Below are positions 5,002-11,095 of a stretch of 11,095 bases of DNA, one piece after another. Source of the stretch: Micromonosporaceae bacterium (GTDB lineage: Bacteria; Actinomycetota; Actinomycetes; Mycobacteriales; Micromonosporaceae); assembly GCA_019690055.1 (NCBI GenBank), contig JADGGF010000098.1, positions 1-11,095 of the forward strand. Reading direction: 5' to 3'. The position numbers were made by a program, and so were the translations under genes. A model generated the notes under the pieces. The model was not told where the DNA came from and made no database searches. It saw only the letters and a program-made list of their open reading frames with translations. Position 1 is the first letter of the stretch. Every line of letters starts with the position of its first letter.

Positions 5002-6134
5002 GTTCGCAACACCTTGTCCAAGTCGACCAGCCGGAGCACGCCGACCACGTCGGCACCCGAGACCACGAGATACTCCCGGGCAGGGTGGGCGCGCACCGCA
5101 TTGATCACATCCTCGCCCGACATCTCCGCGGTGAGAGTACGGCCGGGTTCGAGGGTACGGGCCACCGAGTCGATGGGGATCCAGGGACGCCGCTCCGGCG
5201 GTACGGCGGCGGCCGACTCCTCGTGCACCAGGGCCACGATTCGGCCGGCGCCGTCGGCGACCGCCACGGCCGGGGCGGCGAGCCCGCTCTCGACCACCCG
5301 GCGGATGACCTCGGCCAGGGGTGTGCCCGTCGGCACCGTCACGATGGGTCGGGCGAGTTGGCGCAGGTTCACCCGAGGCAGCCGGGCCAGCAAGCGGCCC
5401 TGGATGATCGCGATGGTGGCCCCCTGCCAGATCGTGCTGGCGAGCAGCACCAGCAGCAGCGGGATGAGGACGCTGACGTCCCGGCTCACGAGCAACGTGA
5501 CGGCCGTCACGGCCAGCGCGGCCGCGAGGATGCGACCCAGCCAGCCGGCGACCGTGGTCGCGGTGTGCCGATTGCCGGTCAGACCCCAGACGACCGCCCG
5601 GACGGCCCGCCCGCCGTCGAGCGGCAGGCCCGGCAGCGCGTTGAACACGGCCACCACGAGGTTGGCCCGGGCGAGCTGGAACAGCAGCTGGCTGACCACG
5701 GTGTCCCGGGGCAGGCTCAGGTACCCGCCGAGCGCGACCAGCCCGAGCACGCTGGAGACGATCGGCCCGACCGCCGAGACCGCGAGGTCCGCCCGGGGAT
5801 GCGGGCTGTCGGCCTCCATCTCGGTGTACCCGCCGAGCACCTCGAGCATGATCGTCCGGACCCGGATGCCGTAGTGCCGGGCCACGACCGCATGCCCGAC
5901 CTCGTGCAGCAGCACCGACAACAGCAGGCACAGCACGAAGCCGACCGCGAAGGCGTACCGGCCGGCCAGCGTGAGCTGGGGCAGCATGGCGTCGAGCACG
6001 CCCGCGTACAGGACGACCACGACCGCGGCGAGCAACAGCCACGACCAGCGCAGGTAGACGGGCACGCCGAGGACGCGGCCCAGGCGGATTCCGCTGGGAC
6101 GTGGCTGGGCTGGTGGCCCCGCGTCAGGTGTCAT
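4998..6134 (-). CDS. Site-2 (M50) intramembrane metalloprotease with C-terminal CBS pair, Rip3-like
   Basis: This is a polytopic membrane zinc protease that would cut transmembrane segments of membrane proteins such as anti-sigma factors; its own substrate is unknown. The 378-residue product has a short cytoplasmic N-terminus, a first membrane segment at about 29-48, and a second at about 60-82 carrying the zinc motif HEVGH (77-81). Further hydrophobic segments lie near 118-140, 150-168, 200-216 and 220-236. The second active-site motif, NALPGLPLDGG (165-175), supplies Asp173. No PDZ domain is present; two CBS modules (about 253-308 and 318-376) follow. This is the architecture I associate with M. 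tuberculosis Rip3 rather than Rip1. The ATG at 6134 has AAGGGA four bases upstream; the frame is open 42 codons further, but that stretch lies in the promoter region. It is the first gene of the rip-trmI operon, with a 4-bp overlap at its stop. Confidence 0.93.
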   Translation of the reverse strand: MTPDAGPPAQPRPSGIRLGRVLGVPVYLRWSWLLLAAVVVVLYAGVLDAMLPQLTLAGRYAFAVGFVLCLLLSVLLHEVGHAVVARHYGIRVRTIMLEVLGGYTEMEADSPHPRADLAVSAVGPIVSSVLGLVALGGYLSLPRDTVVSQLLFQLARANLVVAVFNALPGLPLDGGRAVRAVVWGLTGNRHTATTVAGWLGRILAAALAVTAVTLLVSRDVSVLIPLLLVLLASTIWQGATIAIIQGRLLARLPRVNLRQLARPIVTVPTGTPLAEVIRRVVESGLAAPAVAVADGAGRIVALVHEESAAAVPPERRPWIPIDSVARTLEPGRTLTAEMSGEDVINAVRAHPAREYLVVSGADVVGVLRLVDLDKVLRT

Positions 6135-6187
6135 ACGTTCCCTTCGCTCACGCTCGGGGCCTACAGCTGCGCATCGTGTCGACCTCG

Positions 6188-6193
6188 ATGGTA
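6188..6193 (-). promoter_or_regulatory. Candidate -10 element for the rip-trmI operon
   Basis: TACCAT on the minus strand fits TANNNT and would start transcription near 6181, leaving a leader of about 47 bases to the ATG at 6134. The distal copy of the 18-bp direct repeat lies 16 bp upstream of it. Confidence 0.35.
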
Positions 6194-6209
6194 GGCAGGC
6201 CGTCTCCGT

Positions 6210-6290
6210 GGCGCGGATACCCGGTCCGCCGTCGTCGCGGCCGGCGCCGACCTCCGCCACCGGTTTTCCCCCGGCGCGGATACCCGGTCC
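6210..6290. repeat. Perfect 18-bp direct repeat in the rip/recB-like divergent promoter region
   Basis: GGCGCGGATACCCGGTCC occurs at 6210-6227 and again, identically, at 6273-6290, starting 63 bp apart. Copy 1 ends 16 bp from the candidate rip -10 (6188-6193) and copy 2 ends 16 bp from the recB-like -10 (6307-6312), so each would overlap the -35 region of one of the two divergent genes. This suggests binding sites for a shared regulator, though a local duplication cannot be excluded. The 63-bp offset is also a multiple of three, but this stretch has no other sign of coding. Confidence 0.7.
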
Positions 6291-6306
6291 TGTCGCACGG
6301 GTGGCC

Positions 6307-6312
6307 TACGGT
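6307..6312 (+). promoter_or_regulatory. -10 element of a probable leaderless mRNA for the recB-like gene
   Basis: TACGGT (TANNNT) ends six bases before the ATG at 6319, and no Shine-Dalgarno sequence is present. The geometry is identical to that of the ferredoxin gene in this window. Confidence 0.55.
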
Positions 6313-6318
6313 GTCCGC

Positions 6319-7329
6319 ATGTCGGTGACTGACGCTTCCCGGGACGTGGGGCCGCGGCCCCCGGCAGACAGCGCCCCTGTTGGGCTCGGACCGGTTGCGG
6401 CCGCGACCGTTCCGCTCACCGAGGCGGAGCCGGGACCGCTCACCGAGGCGCAGGCGGGACCCGGCGTCGAGGCGCAGGTGGGACCCGCCGTCGAGGCGGC
6501 GCCCGCCCGTCCCTCGCTGTCACCGTCGCGGGCGGCCGACTTCAAGACCTGCCCCCTGTTGTACCGGTTTCGCACCATCGACCGGCTCCCCGAGCCGCCG
6601 ACGCCCGACCAGGCGCGCGGCACGCTCGTCCACGCCGTGCTGGAGCGGCTGTTCGACCTGCCGGCCGCCGAGCGGTCACTGGCCGCGGCCAGCGCCCTGG
6701 TGGCCCCCCAGTGGGACCGGTTGCGGGCCGAGCAACCGCTGCTGGCCGAGCTGTTCGGGGACGAAACCCCGGCCGAGTTCCTTGACTCCACAGTGGACCT
6801 CCTGCGGGGGTACTTCTCGGTGGAGGACCCCACGCGCCTGGAGCCGGCCGAGCGTGAGTATCTGGTCGAGGCCGTGGTCGACGACGAGTTGCTTATCCGC
6901 GGCTACATCGATCGGCTCGACGTGTCACCCGCCGGTGACCTGCGGGTGGTCGACTACAAGACCGGCGGTGCCCCGCGGGAGGCGTTCGAGGCGCGGGCGC
7001 TGTTCCAGCTCAAGTTCTACGCCCTGGTGTTGTGGCGCACCCGGGGCGTCGTGCCCCGGTCGCTGCGCTTGATCTACCTCAAGGACGCCGAGGCGTGCGA
7101 CTACTCCCCCGACGCCGAGGAGCTCACCAGGTTCGAGCGCACGCTGGTGGCGTTGTGGCAGGCCATCGACCGGGCGACCCAGGAGCGTGACTTCCGGCCC
7201 AAGCCCAGCAAGCTGTGTGAGTGGTGCGCCCACCACAGCCGCTGCCCGGAGTTCGGCGGCACGCCACCGCCGTTCCCCGAGACGGTGCTGCCGCCGACCG
7301 AGGCCGCTCTCGCCGTCGGCGAGGACTGA
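6319..7329 (+). CDS. RecB-family PD-(D/E)XK nuclease with AddB/Cas4-type Fe-S cysteines
   Basis: This stand-alone nuclease domain probably cuts or trims DNA in repair; the exact substrate is unknown. The 336-residue product has a low-complexity N-terminus (1-70) and then the nuclease. The nuclease shows C78 in FKTCPLLYRF, H105 in GTLVHAVLERL, D198 in GYIDRLD, and D212-Y-K214 in VVDYKTG. The metal-binding Asp, Asp and Lys of the PD-(D/E)XK core are therefore all present. The C-terminal cysteines C300-x2-C303-x5-C309 pair with C78 to form the four-Cys 4Fe-4S site known from AddB and Cas4. No helicase domain and no CRISPR genes are nearby. It resembles the RecB-like protein encoded next to trmI in mycobacteria (Rv2119, from memory) but is longer because of the N-terminal repeats. 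The frame is open upstream to 6208, but the -10 box at 6307 supports the ATG at 6319. Confidence 0.9.
   Translation: MSVTDASRDVGPRPPADSAPVGLGPVAAATVPLTEAEPGPLTEAQAGPGVEAQVGPAVEAAPARPSLSPSRAADFKTCPLLYRFRTIDRLPEPPTPDQARGTLVHAVLERLFDLPAAERSLAAASALVAPQWDRLRAEQPLLAELFGDETPAEFLDSTVDLLRGYFSVEDPTRLEPAEREYLVEAVVDDELLIRGYIDRLDVSPAGDLRVVDYKTGGAPREAFEARALFQLKFYALVLWRTRGVVPRSLRLIYLKDAEACDYSPDAEELTRFERTLVALWQAIDRATQERDFRPKPSKLCEWCAHHSRCPEFGGTPPPFPETVLPPTEAALAVGED
6412..6507 (+). repeat. Four 24-bp imperfect tandem repeats at the 5' end of the recB-like gene
   Basis: An 8-residue period (PLTEAEPG, PLTEAQAG, PGVEAQVG, PAVEAAPA; residues 32-63) arises from a 24-bp tandem repeat. It lies wholly before the nuclease domain and probably encodes a disordered acidic linker. 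Confidence 0.8.
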
Positions 7330-7340
7330 CGGTCACCCGG

Positions 7341-7445
7341 ATGGACCCAGCGGGGCCCGGACCCTGCGGTCCCGTGTGGACCCAGCGTTGTCGTGTGGAT
7401 TCAGCCGTCCGGTGTGGACTGAGCGTCCGTGTGGACTGATCGGTA
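7341..7445 (+). repeat. Array of about five GTGTGGA-centred imperfect direct repeats
   Basis: GTGTGGA occurs at 7374, 7393, 7412 and 7429 (spacing 19, 19 and 17 bp), each followed by YCAGC or TGAGC/TGATC-like sequence. A related ATGGACCCAGCG lies at 7341. The consensus is roughly GTGTGGACTSAGCGTCC. It begins 12 bp after the recB-like stop codon. Units are contiguous, without CRISPR-style spacers. Confidence 0.75.
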
Positions 7446-7458
7446 CGGGGTCTGAGCG

Positions 7459-7494
7459 GTCACAGCGACGGAGCATCACGGGGTCGACTGTGAC
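7459..7494. other. Imperfect hairpin downstream of the recB-like gene
   Basis: GTCACAGCGAC (7459-7469) pairs with GTCGACTGTGAC (7483-7494), giving 11 pairs with one bulged A and a 13-base loop. It could be a factor-less terminator or a regulator site; there is no T-tract. Confidence 0.45.
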
Positions 7495-7502
7495 ACCCAT
7501 CA

Positions 7503-7524
7503 CTGTGTGGGCCCGCCCACACGG
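7503..7524. terminator. Compact hairpin, possible terminator upstream of the PHO-like boxes
   Basis: GTGTGGGC (7505-7512) and GCCCACAC (7515-7522) are perfect 8-bp arms with two bases between them, and the pairing can extend by a G-U and a C-G pair. As RNA it would need a 4-base loop. It lies 174 bp after the recB-like stop, which is far for that gene's terminator, so an operator role is also possible. Confidence 0.4.
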
Positions 7525-7528
7525 GCCG

Positions 7529-7575
7529 GTTGACCCTGAGATCACCCTGAGCCGTTCCCCCAATGTTCACCCCAC
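7529..7575 (+). promoter_or_regulatory. PHO-box-like PhoP operator: four 11-bp direct-repeat units
   Basis: The units are GTTGACCCTGA (7529-7539), GATCACCCTGA (7540-7550), GTTCCCCCAAT (7554-7564) and GTTCACCCCAC (7565-7575), arranged as two head-to-tail pairs with a 3-bp gap. The Streptomyces PhoP unit is an 11-bp direct repeat of G(G/T)TCAYYYR(G/C)G. The four units match its first eight positions in 7, 7, 7 and 8 cases. A functional PHO box needs at least two such adjacent units, which is what is seen. It lies 63 bp upstream of the candidate -10 of the ABC operon. Confidence 0.5.
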
Positions 7576-7637
7576 TGTGGGCCCGAAATGGTTACTCCCG
7601 TCCGGTTGGTTCGGGCTTAATCGCTGGCACCGTGACC

Positions 7638-7643
7638 TACCGT
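7638..7643 (+). promoter_or_regulatory. Candidate -10 element of the ABC transporter operon
   Basis: TACCGT fits TANNNT and is the same hexamer as the ferredoxin -10. Transcription would start near 7650, giving a 24-base leader that contains the ribosome binding site at 7661-7667. A recognisable -35 is lacking (GCTTAA at 17 bp). Confidence 0.45.
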
Positions 7644-7673
7644 GGCAAAGGTGTGCATGGAAGGGAGCGCAGC

Positions 7674-8444
7674 GTGAGCGTTCAGGAGACCGTCGCCGGC
7701 CCCGCGGTCCAGGCGACGGACCTGTGGAAGGTGTATGGATCCGGTGAGACGCAGGTCATCGCCCTGCGCGGGGTGACCATCTCCCTCGAGCGAGGCCGGT
7801 TCACCGCGATCATGGGCCCGTCGGGCTCGGGCAAGTCGACCCTGATGCACTGCCTGGCCGGCCTCGACACGGCGACCCGGGGCGAGATCCGCATCGGGGC
7901 CACGCCGTTGACGCGCCTGAGCGACAACGCGTTGACCGAGCTGCGACGGGACAAGGTGGGCTTCATCTTCCAGCAGTTCAACCTGCTGCCCGCGCTGACC
8001 GCGCACGAGAACATCGTGCTTCCGCTCGCCATCGCCGGCCGCAAGCCCGACCCCGCCTGGTACGACACCGTGGTCGACGCGGTCGGCCTGCGGGACCGGC
8101 TGAGCCACAAGCCGTCCCAGCTCTCCGGCGGGCAGCAGCAGCGGGTCGCCTGCGCCCGCGCGATGATCACCCAGCCGGAGGTCATCTTCGCCGACGAGCC
8201 GACCGGCAACCTCGACTCGCGCTCCGGGGCGGAGATCCTCGCGTTCCTGCAGCGCTCGGTCCGCGAGCACGGCCAGACGATCGTCATGGTCACCCACGAC
8301 CCCGTGGCCGCCAGCCACGCCGACCGGGTCGTCTTCCTCGCCGACGGGCAGATCGTCGACGAGCTGCACGCGCCCACCGCGGACACGATCCTCGACCGGA
8401 TCAAGAAGCTCGAGGCGCCGCGCGCGGAGGAGGGAGCCGCCTGA
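7674..8444 (+). CDS. ABC transporter ATP-binding protein, FtsE/MacB/LolD type
   Basis: This is the cytoplasmic ATPase partner of the FtsX-type permease that follows; such pairs move lipids, peptides or drugs, or transmit mechanical force across the membrane. The 256-residue product has Walker A GPSGSGKST (48-56), the Q-loop at Gln100-Gln101, signature LSGGQQQR (150-157), Walker B VIFADEP (170-176), the D-loop NLDS (179-182) and switch His208. All catalytic residues are intact and the length is normal for the family. The GTG at 7674 has AAGGGAG six bases upstream; an upstream in-frame GTG at 7653 and an ATG at 7563 are less likely because the ATG precedes the promoter. The stop overlaps the permease start by one base (TGATG), so the two are translationally coupled. 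Substrate cannot be deduced. PHO-box-like units upstream hint at phosphate-dependent control. Confidence 0.95.
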   Translation: MSVQETVAGPAVQATDLWKVYGSGETQVIALRGVTISLERGRFTAIMGPSGSGKSTLMHCLAGLDTATRGEIRIGATPLTRLSDNALTELRRDKVGFIFQQFNLLPALTAHENIVLPLAIAGRKPDPAWYDTVVDAVGLRDRLSHKPSQLSGGQQQRVACARAMITQPEVIFADEPTGNLDSRSGAEILAFLQRSVREHGQTIVMVTHDPVAASHADRVVFLADGQIVDELHAPTADTILDRIKKLEAPRAEEGAA

Positions 8445-11005
8445 TGCTGCGCGCCACCCTCAAGGGGATGCTGTCGCGCAAGGTGCGGCTGATCCTGTCC
8501 ACGCTCGCGGTCGTGCTGGGCGTCATGTTCGTCTCCGGCGCGTTCGTCCTCACCGACACGCTGAACCGCTCGTTCCACAACCTGTTCACAACAATCTATG
8601 ACGATATCGACATCCAGGTGAGCAAACCGACGGATGCCGTCGGGCTGACCGGGCAGCCGGTCATGGCGAACGTGCCGGCCGATCAGGTGCCGGTCGTCGC
8701 CGAGGTGCCCGGCGTCGCGCGTGCGGTCGGCGGCGTCTTCGTCGACGGCGCCAAGGTGGTCGACAAGTCCGGCAAGGTGGTGCCGACGACCGGGGCACCC
8801 CGGTTCGGGGCCAACTGGATCGACAGCGAGCTGGTCAGCATCCGGCCGGGCGGGCGCGCCCCAGCGGCCGACGACGAGATCATGATCAGCGCGAACCTGG
8901 CCAAGACCACGGGGTACGCCGTCGGCGACACGGTCGAGGTGCTCACCACGCTCGACCCGGCCAAGCGGCCGTACACGCTGGTCGGCATCGTGGGCTACAC
9001 GGGTGGCCGCGACTCGCTGGCCGGCGAGACGATCGTCTACTTCACCGAGCCGGTCGCCCAGCAGCGCATGCTCGGCGAGACGGGCGTCTACAGCGAAATC
9101 TCGGTCGATGTCGAGCCGGGCGCCGACCTCACCACGGTCCGCGACGCGATCGCGGCGGTGCTCGGCCCGGAGTACGCGGTCCGCACCGGCGAGGAGCTGG
9201 CCGCCGAGAGCGCCAACAGCATCGAGGACGGGCTGCGGTTCTTCACCTCCTTCCTGCTGGGCTTCGCGGGAATCGCCCTCTTCGTCGGAATCTTCATTAT
9301 TATCAATACATTCTCGATCACTGTGGCCCAGCGCACCCGGGAACTGGCGTTGCTGCGGGCGATCGGCGCCGAGCGGGGCCAGGTCGTCCGGTCGGTCCTC
9401 GTCGAGGCGCTCGTGGTCGGCCTGGTCGCCTCGGTCGTCGGGCTCGTGCTCGGCCTCGTCGTCGGGTCGGTGCTCGGGATGGTGCTGGGCAACGTGCTCA
9501 GCGGCGGCACCCTGGAGCTCGCCGGCGTCGCCCTGACGCCCGAGGCGGTGATCTCGGCGTTCGCCGTGGGCATCGGCGTCACGCTGGTGGCGGCGCTCCT
9601 GCCGGCGCTGCGGGCCGCCCGCATTCCCCCGGTCGCCGCCATGCGCGAGTCGGCCACGCCGGACCGGCCGCTGACCGCGCTGTCCGTCAGTGGAGCGGTG
9701 GTGCTGGCCATCGGTGCGGTGGTACTCGGTCTGGGGCTGGCCGGCCGCCTCGGCGACGGCGATGGCAACCTGTGGGGCGTGCTCGGCGGCGTGCTGACCT
9801 GCTTCGTCGGCGTCGCCCTACTGACCCCGATCATCAGCCGACCCGTGGTGGCCGCGCTCGGTCGGGTGCTCAGCTGGGGCGCCGCGGGCGCGCTGGGCCG
9901 GCGCAATTCCGGTCGCAACCCGAGGCGCACCGCGATCACGGCGGCCGCGCTCATGGTGAGCGTCGCCATCATCACCGGAATCAGCGTGGTCTTCGCCTCG
10001 ATCAAGGCCAGCACCGAGGACGTCATCGACGCCGGCTTCGACGCCGATCTCATCATCTCCGCCGACCCGCTCACCGGCGGGCTGGCCCAGATCGACCCCG
10101 CCGCGCTGGAAGCCGTCCGCGGTCTGGCCGGGGTGGAGCACGTGGCCGGCCAGTCGCTCGACTTCGCCCGGGTGAACGGGTCGGACACCTTCGTCCGCGC
10201 CATCGACGACATGGACGCGGCCGTCGCCATGCTGCGGCTGCGGACGGTGGCCGGCACGCTGGAGCCCGGTGAGGGAGAGATCGTCGTCGATGACCGTACG
10301 GCCAGGGCCATCGGGGTCTCCGTGGGTGACACGGTGCGCATCCAGCTCGCCCGTACCGGCGAGCAGACGATGCGCGTCGCCGGCATCTACGAACGCACCC
10401 CGGTCGCCGAGTGGATCCTCGTCTCGGTGGCCGACGCCCACAAGGGCTTCAGCGCGCCGGCCCCGGTGACCGCCTTCGTGAAGCTGCGCCCCGGTGCCAA
10501 CGAGCAGGCGGTCCTCGACCAGGTCCGCGCGGCAATCGCCGACAGCCCCGAGGTCAACGTGCTCACCATCGACCAGTACGTGGCCGCCTCGGCCCAGATC
10601 TTCGACTTCATCCTGTTCTTCGTGCAGATCCTGCTGGTCCTCGCGATGGTGATCGCCGTGCTCGGCGTGATCAACACGCTGGCCCTGTCGATGATCGAAC
10701 GGACCCGCGAGGTCGGGCTGCTGCGGGCGGTCGGCATGCGTCGCGGCCAGATCATGTCGATGGTGACGGTCGAGTCGGTGGTCATCTGCGTCTTCGGGGC
10801 GCTGCTCGGCATCGCCGTGGGCGCGGGTCTGGGGGTCGCCGCCTTCCAGGCCTTCCGCGACTCCGGCCTGACCTCGCTGGCCTTCCCCTGGCCGCTGATG
10901 GTCTTCTATGTGGCGGCGGCCATCGTCGTGGGGGTCGTCGCCGCGTTCATCCCGGCGCTGATCTCGGCCCGGCAGAACGTGCTGCGGGCCATCGCGTACG
11001 AGTAA
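8444..11005 (+). CDS. FtsX/MacB-family ABC transporter permease with two FtsX domains
   Basis: This membrane component of the exporter is 853 residues long. Hydrophobic segments lie near 17-36, 266-290, 320-350, 368-388, 412-432, 444-465, 497-518, 720-745, 775-800 and 815-840. Two large extracytoplasmic domains lie at about 37-265 and 519-715. Each half carries the conserved FtsX cytoplasmic loop after a membrane segment: RTRELALLRAIGA (297-309) and ERTREVGLLRAVGM (752-765), which contacts the ATPase. The protein is thus a fusion of two four-helix FtsX units plus a linker pair, the usual actinobacterial form. Translation starts at the ATG at 8444, one base inside the ATPase stop, with GGAGGAGGGAG about eight bases upstream. 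It ends at TAA (11003-11005). A short AT-rich codon run (about 9290-9315) encodes the second membrane segment and stands out from the GC-rich codon use. Substrate is unknown. Confidence 0.94.
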   Translation: MLRATLKGMLSRKVRLILSTLAVVLGVMFVSGAFVLTDTLNRSFHNLFTTIYDDIDIQVSKPTDAVGLTGQPVMANVPADQVPVVAEVPGVARAVGGVFVDGAKVVDKSGKVVPTTGAPRFGANWIDSELVSIRPGGRAPAADDEIMISANLAKTTGYAVGDTVEVLTTLDPAKRPYTLVGIVGYTGGRDSLAGETIVYFTEPVAQQRMLGETGVYSEISVDVEPGADLTTVRDAIAAVLGPEYAVRTGEELAAESANSIEDGLRFFTSFLLGFAGIALFVGIFIIINTFSITVAQRTRELALLRAIGAERGQVVRSVLVEALVVGLVASVVGLVLGLVVGSVLGMVLGNVLSGGTLELAGVALTPEAVISAFAVGIGVTLVAALLPALRAARIPPVAAMRESATPDRPLTALSVSGAVVLAIGAVVLGLGLAGRLGDGDGNLWGVLGGVLTCFVGVALLTPIISRPVVAALGRVLSWGAAGALGRRNSGRNPRRTAITAAALMVSVAIITGISVVFASIKASTEDVIDAGFDADLIISADPLTGGLAQIDPAALEAVRGLAGVEHVAGQSLDFARVNGSDTFVRAIDDMDAAVAMLRLRTVAGTLEPGEGEIVVDDRTARAIGVSVGDTVRIQLARTGEQTMRVAGIYERTPVAEWILVSVADAHKGFSAPAPVTAFVKLRPGANEQAVLDQVRAAIADSPEVNVLTIDQYVAASAQIFDFILFFVQILLVLAMVIAVLGVINTLALSMIERTREVGLLRAVGMRRGQIMSMVTVESVVICVFGALLGIAVGAGLGVAAFQAFRDSGLTSLAFPWPLMVFYVAAAIVVGVVAAFIPALISARQNVLRAIAYE

Positions 11006-11008
11006 ACG

Positions 11009-11024
11009 CGGCGTCCGTACGCCG
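11009..11024 (+). terminator. Small hairpin just after the permease stop
   Basis: CGGCGT (11009-11014) and ACGCCG (11019-11024) form a 6-bp stem with a 4-base loop, 3 bp after the TAA. It has no T-tract. It may act as a terminator together with the stronger dyad at 11046-11061. Confidence 0.4.
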
Positions 11025-11045
11025 AGCACCGGCCGGCCGGCGGCG

Positions 11046-11061
11046 CCGGGGGGCCCCCCGG
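11046..11061. other. Perfect G/C palindrome near the window end
   Basis: CCGGGGGGCCCCCCGG is a 16-bp perfect palindrome made only of G and C. It may contribute to termination after the permease gene. The homopolymer-rich surroundings make sequencing or assembly error possible here. Confidence 0.4.
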
Positions 11062-11095
11062 CCCGCCCGGGGGTTACGGGCCGCGGGCGGGGGGG

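Larger units (their letters stand above)
7330..7673. other. 344-bp intergenic region between the recB-like gene and the ABC operon
   Basis: No supported gene lies here. From left to right it holds a GTGTGGA repeat array (7341-7445), an imperfect hairpin (7459-7494), a perfect 8-bp hairpin (7503-7524), four PHO-box-like 11-bp units (7529-7575), and a promoter and ribosome binding site for the ABC ATPase gene (7638-7667). The word CACTGTG next to GGCCCG occurs twice (7501-7515 and 7573-7585). This is the most structured non-coding stretch of the window. Confidence 0.75.

Noticed and set aside
5002..6042. In-frame extension of trmI upstream over the protease gene
   Set aside because: It is Arg/Gly/Pro-rich shadow translation opposite in frame to the clearly real M50 protease. 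Methyltransferase translation starts at the GTG overlapping the protease stop.
6319..7329. Cas4 as part of a CRISPR-Cas system
   Set aside because: The Fe-S nuclease fold is shared, but no cas1/cas2 or array is present and the trmI neighbourhood fits the chromosomal RecB-like family.
7341..7439. Small 32-codon ORF over the GTGTGGA repeats
   Set aside because: It has no convincing ribosome binding site, and its Arg/Cys/Val composition is dictated by the DNA repeat.
1..11095. Mobile element, prophage, or tRNA/rRNA gene
   Set aside because: I saw no transposase, integrase, terminal inverted repeats with target duplication, or tRNA cloverleaf; gene order looks like core chromosome.

Overview
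The window is very GC-rich and gene-dense, and its gene set points to an actinobacterium. It carries the Pup-proteasome ATPase ARC/Mpa followed by Dop, a tRNA m1A58 methyltransferase and a RecB-like Fe-S nuclease. Recalled from memory, Mycobacterium tuberculosis has similar neighbours around Rv2112c-Rv2119. Codon use, the ferredoxin beside arc and the charged GAGC-type repeats suggest Micromonosporales or relatives, but this is inference without a database search.

Layout. Bases 1-2530 (minus strand) hold the start of dop (cut by the window edge) and the complete arc gene. Between them is a short gap with two inverted repeats. Bases 2531-2803 form a divergent control region: arc has a structured leader containing four copies of an 18-bp repeat, an 8-bp hairpin and an operator-like dyad, and a small ferredoxin gene reads the other way from a promoter that looks leaderless. 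Bases 3150-6134 (minus strand) hold a likely operon transcribed in the order M50 site-2 protease with CBS domains, trmI (GTGA overlap), then an uncharacterised 190-residue protein. A divergent region at 6135-6318 with a perfect 18-bp direct repeat separates this from a RecB-like nuclease on the plus strand, again with a leaderless-type start. A 344-bp intergenic region (7330-7673) contains an array of GTGTGGA repeats, two hairpins and four 11-bp units resembling a PhoP (PHO box) operator. It leads into a two-gene ABC exporter operon: a FtsE/MacB/LolD-type ATPase and an 853-residue double-FtsX permease. The window ends in a G/C-homopolymer stretch.

How the genes work together. ARC and Dop belong to the Pup-proteasome system: ARC unfolds pupylated proteins for the 20S proteasome, and Dop deamidates Pup and removes it from substrates. 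The TrmI and site-2 protease genes are translationally coupled but have no known shared pathway. The ABC pair is a self-contained transporter unit, possibly under phosphate control. I see no wholly new multi-gene system. The most interesting signals are regulatory or repeat-based: the PHO-box-like cluster, the paired 18-bp repeats between rip and recB, the arc leader, and repeat expansions within trmI and the recB-like gene.
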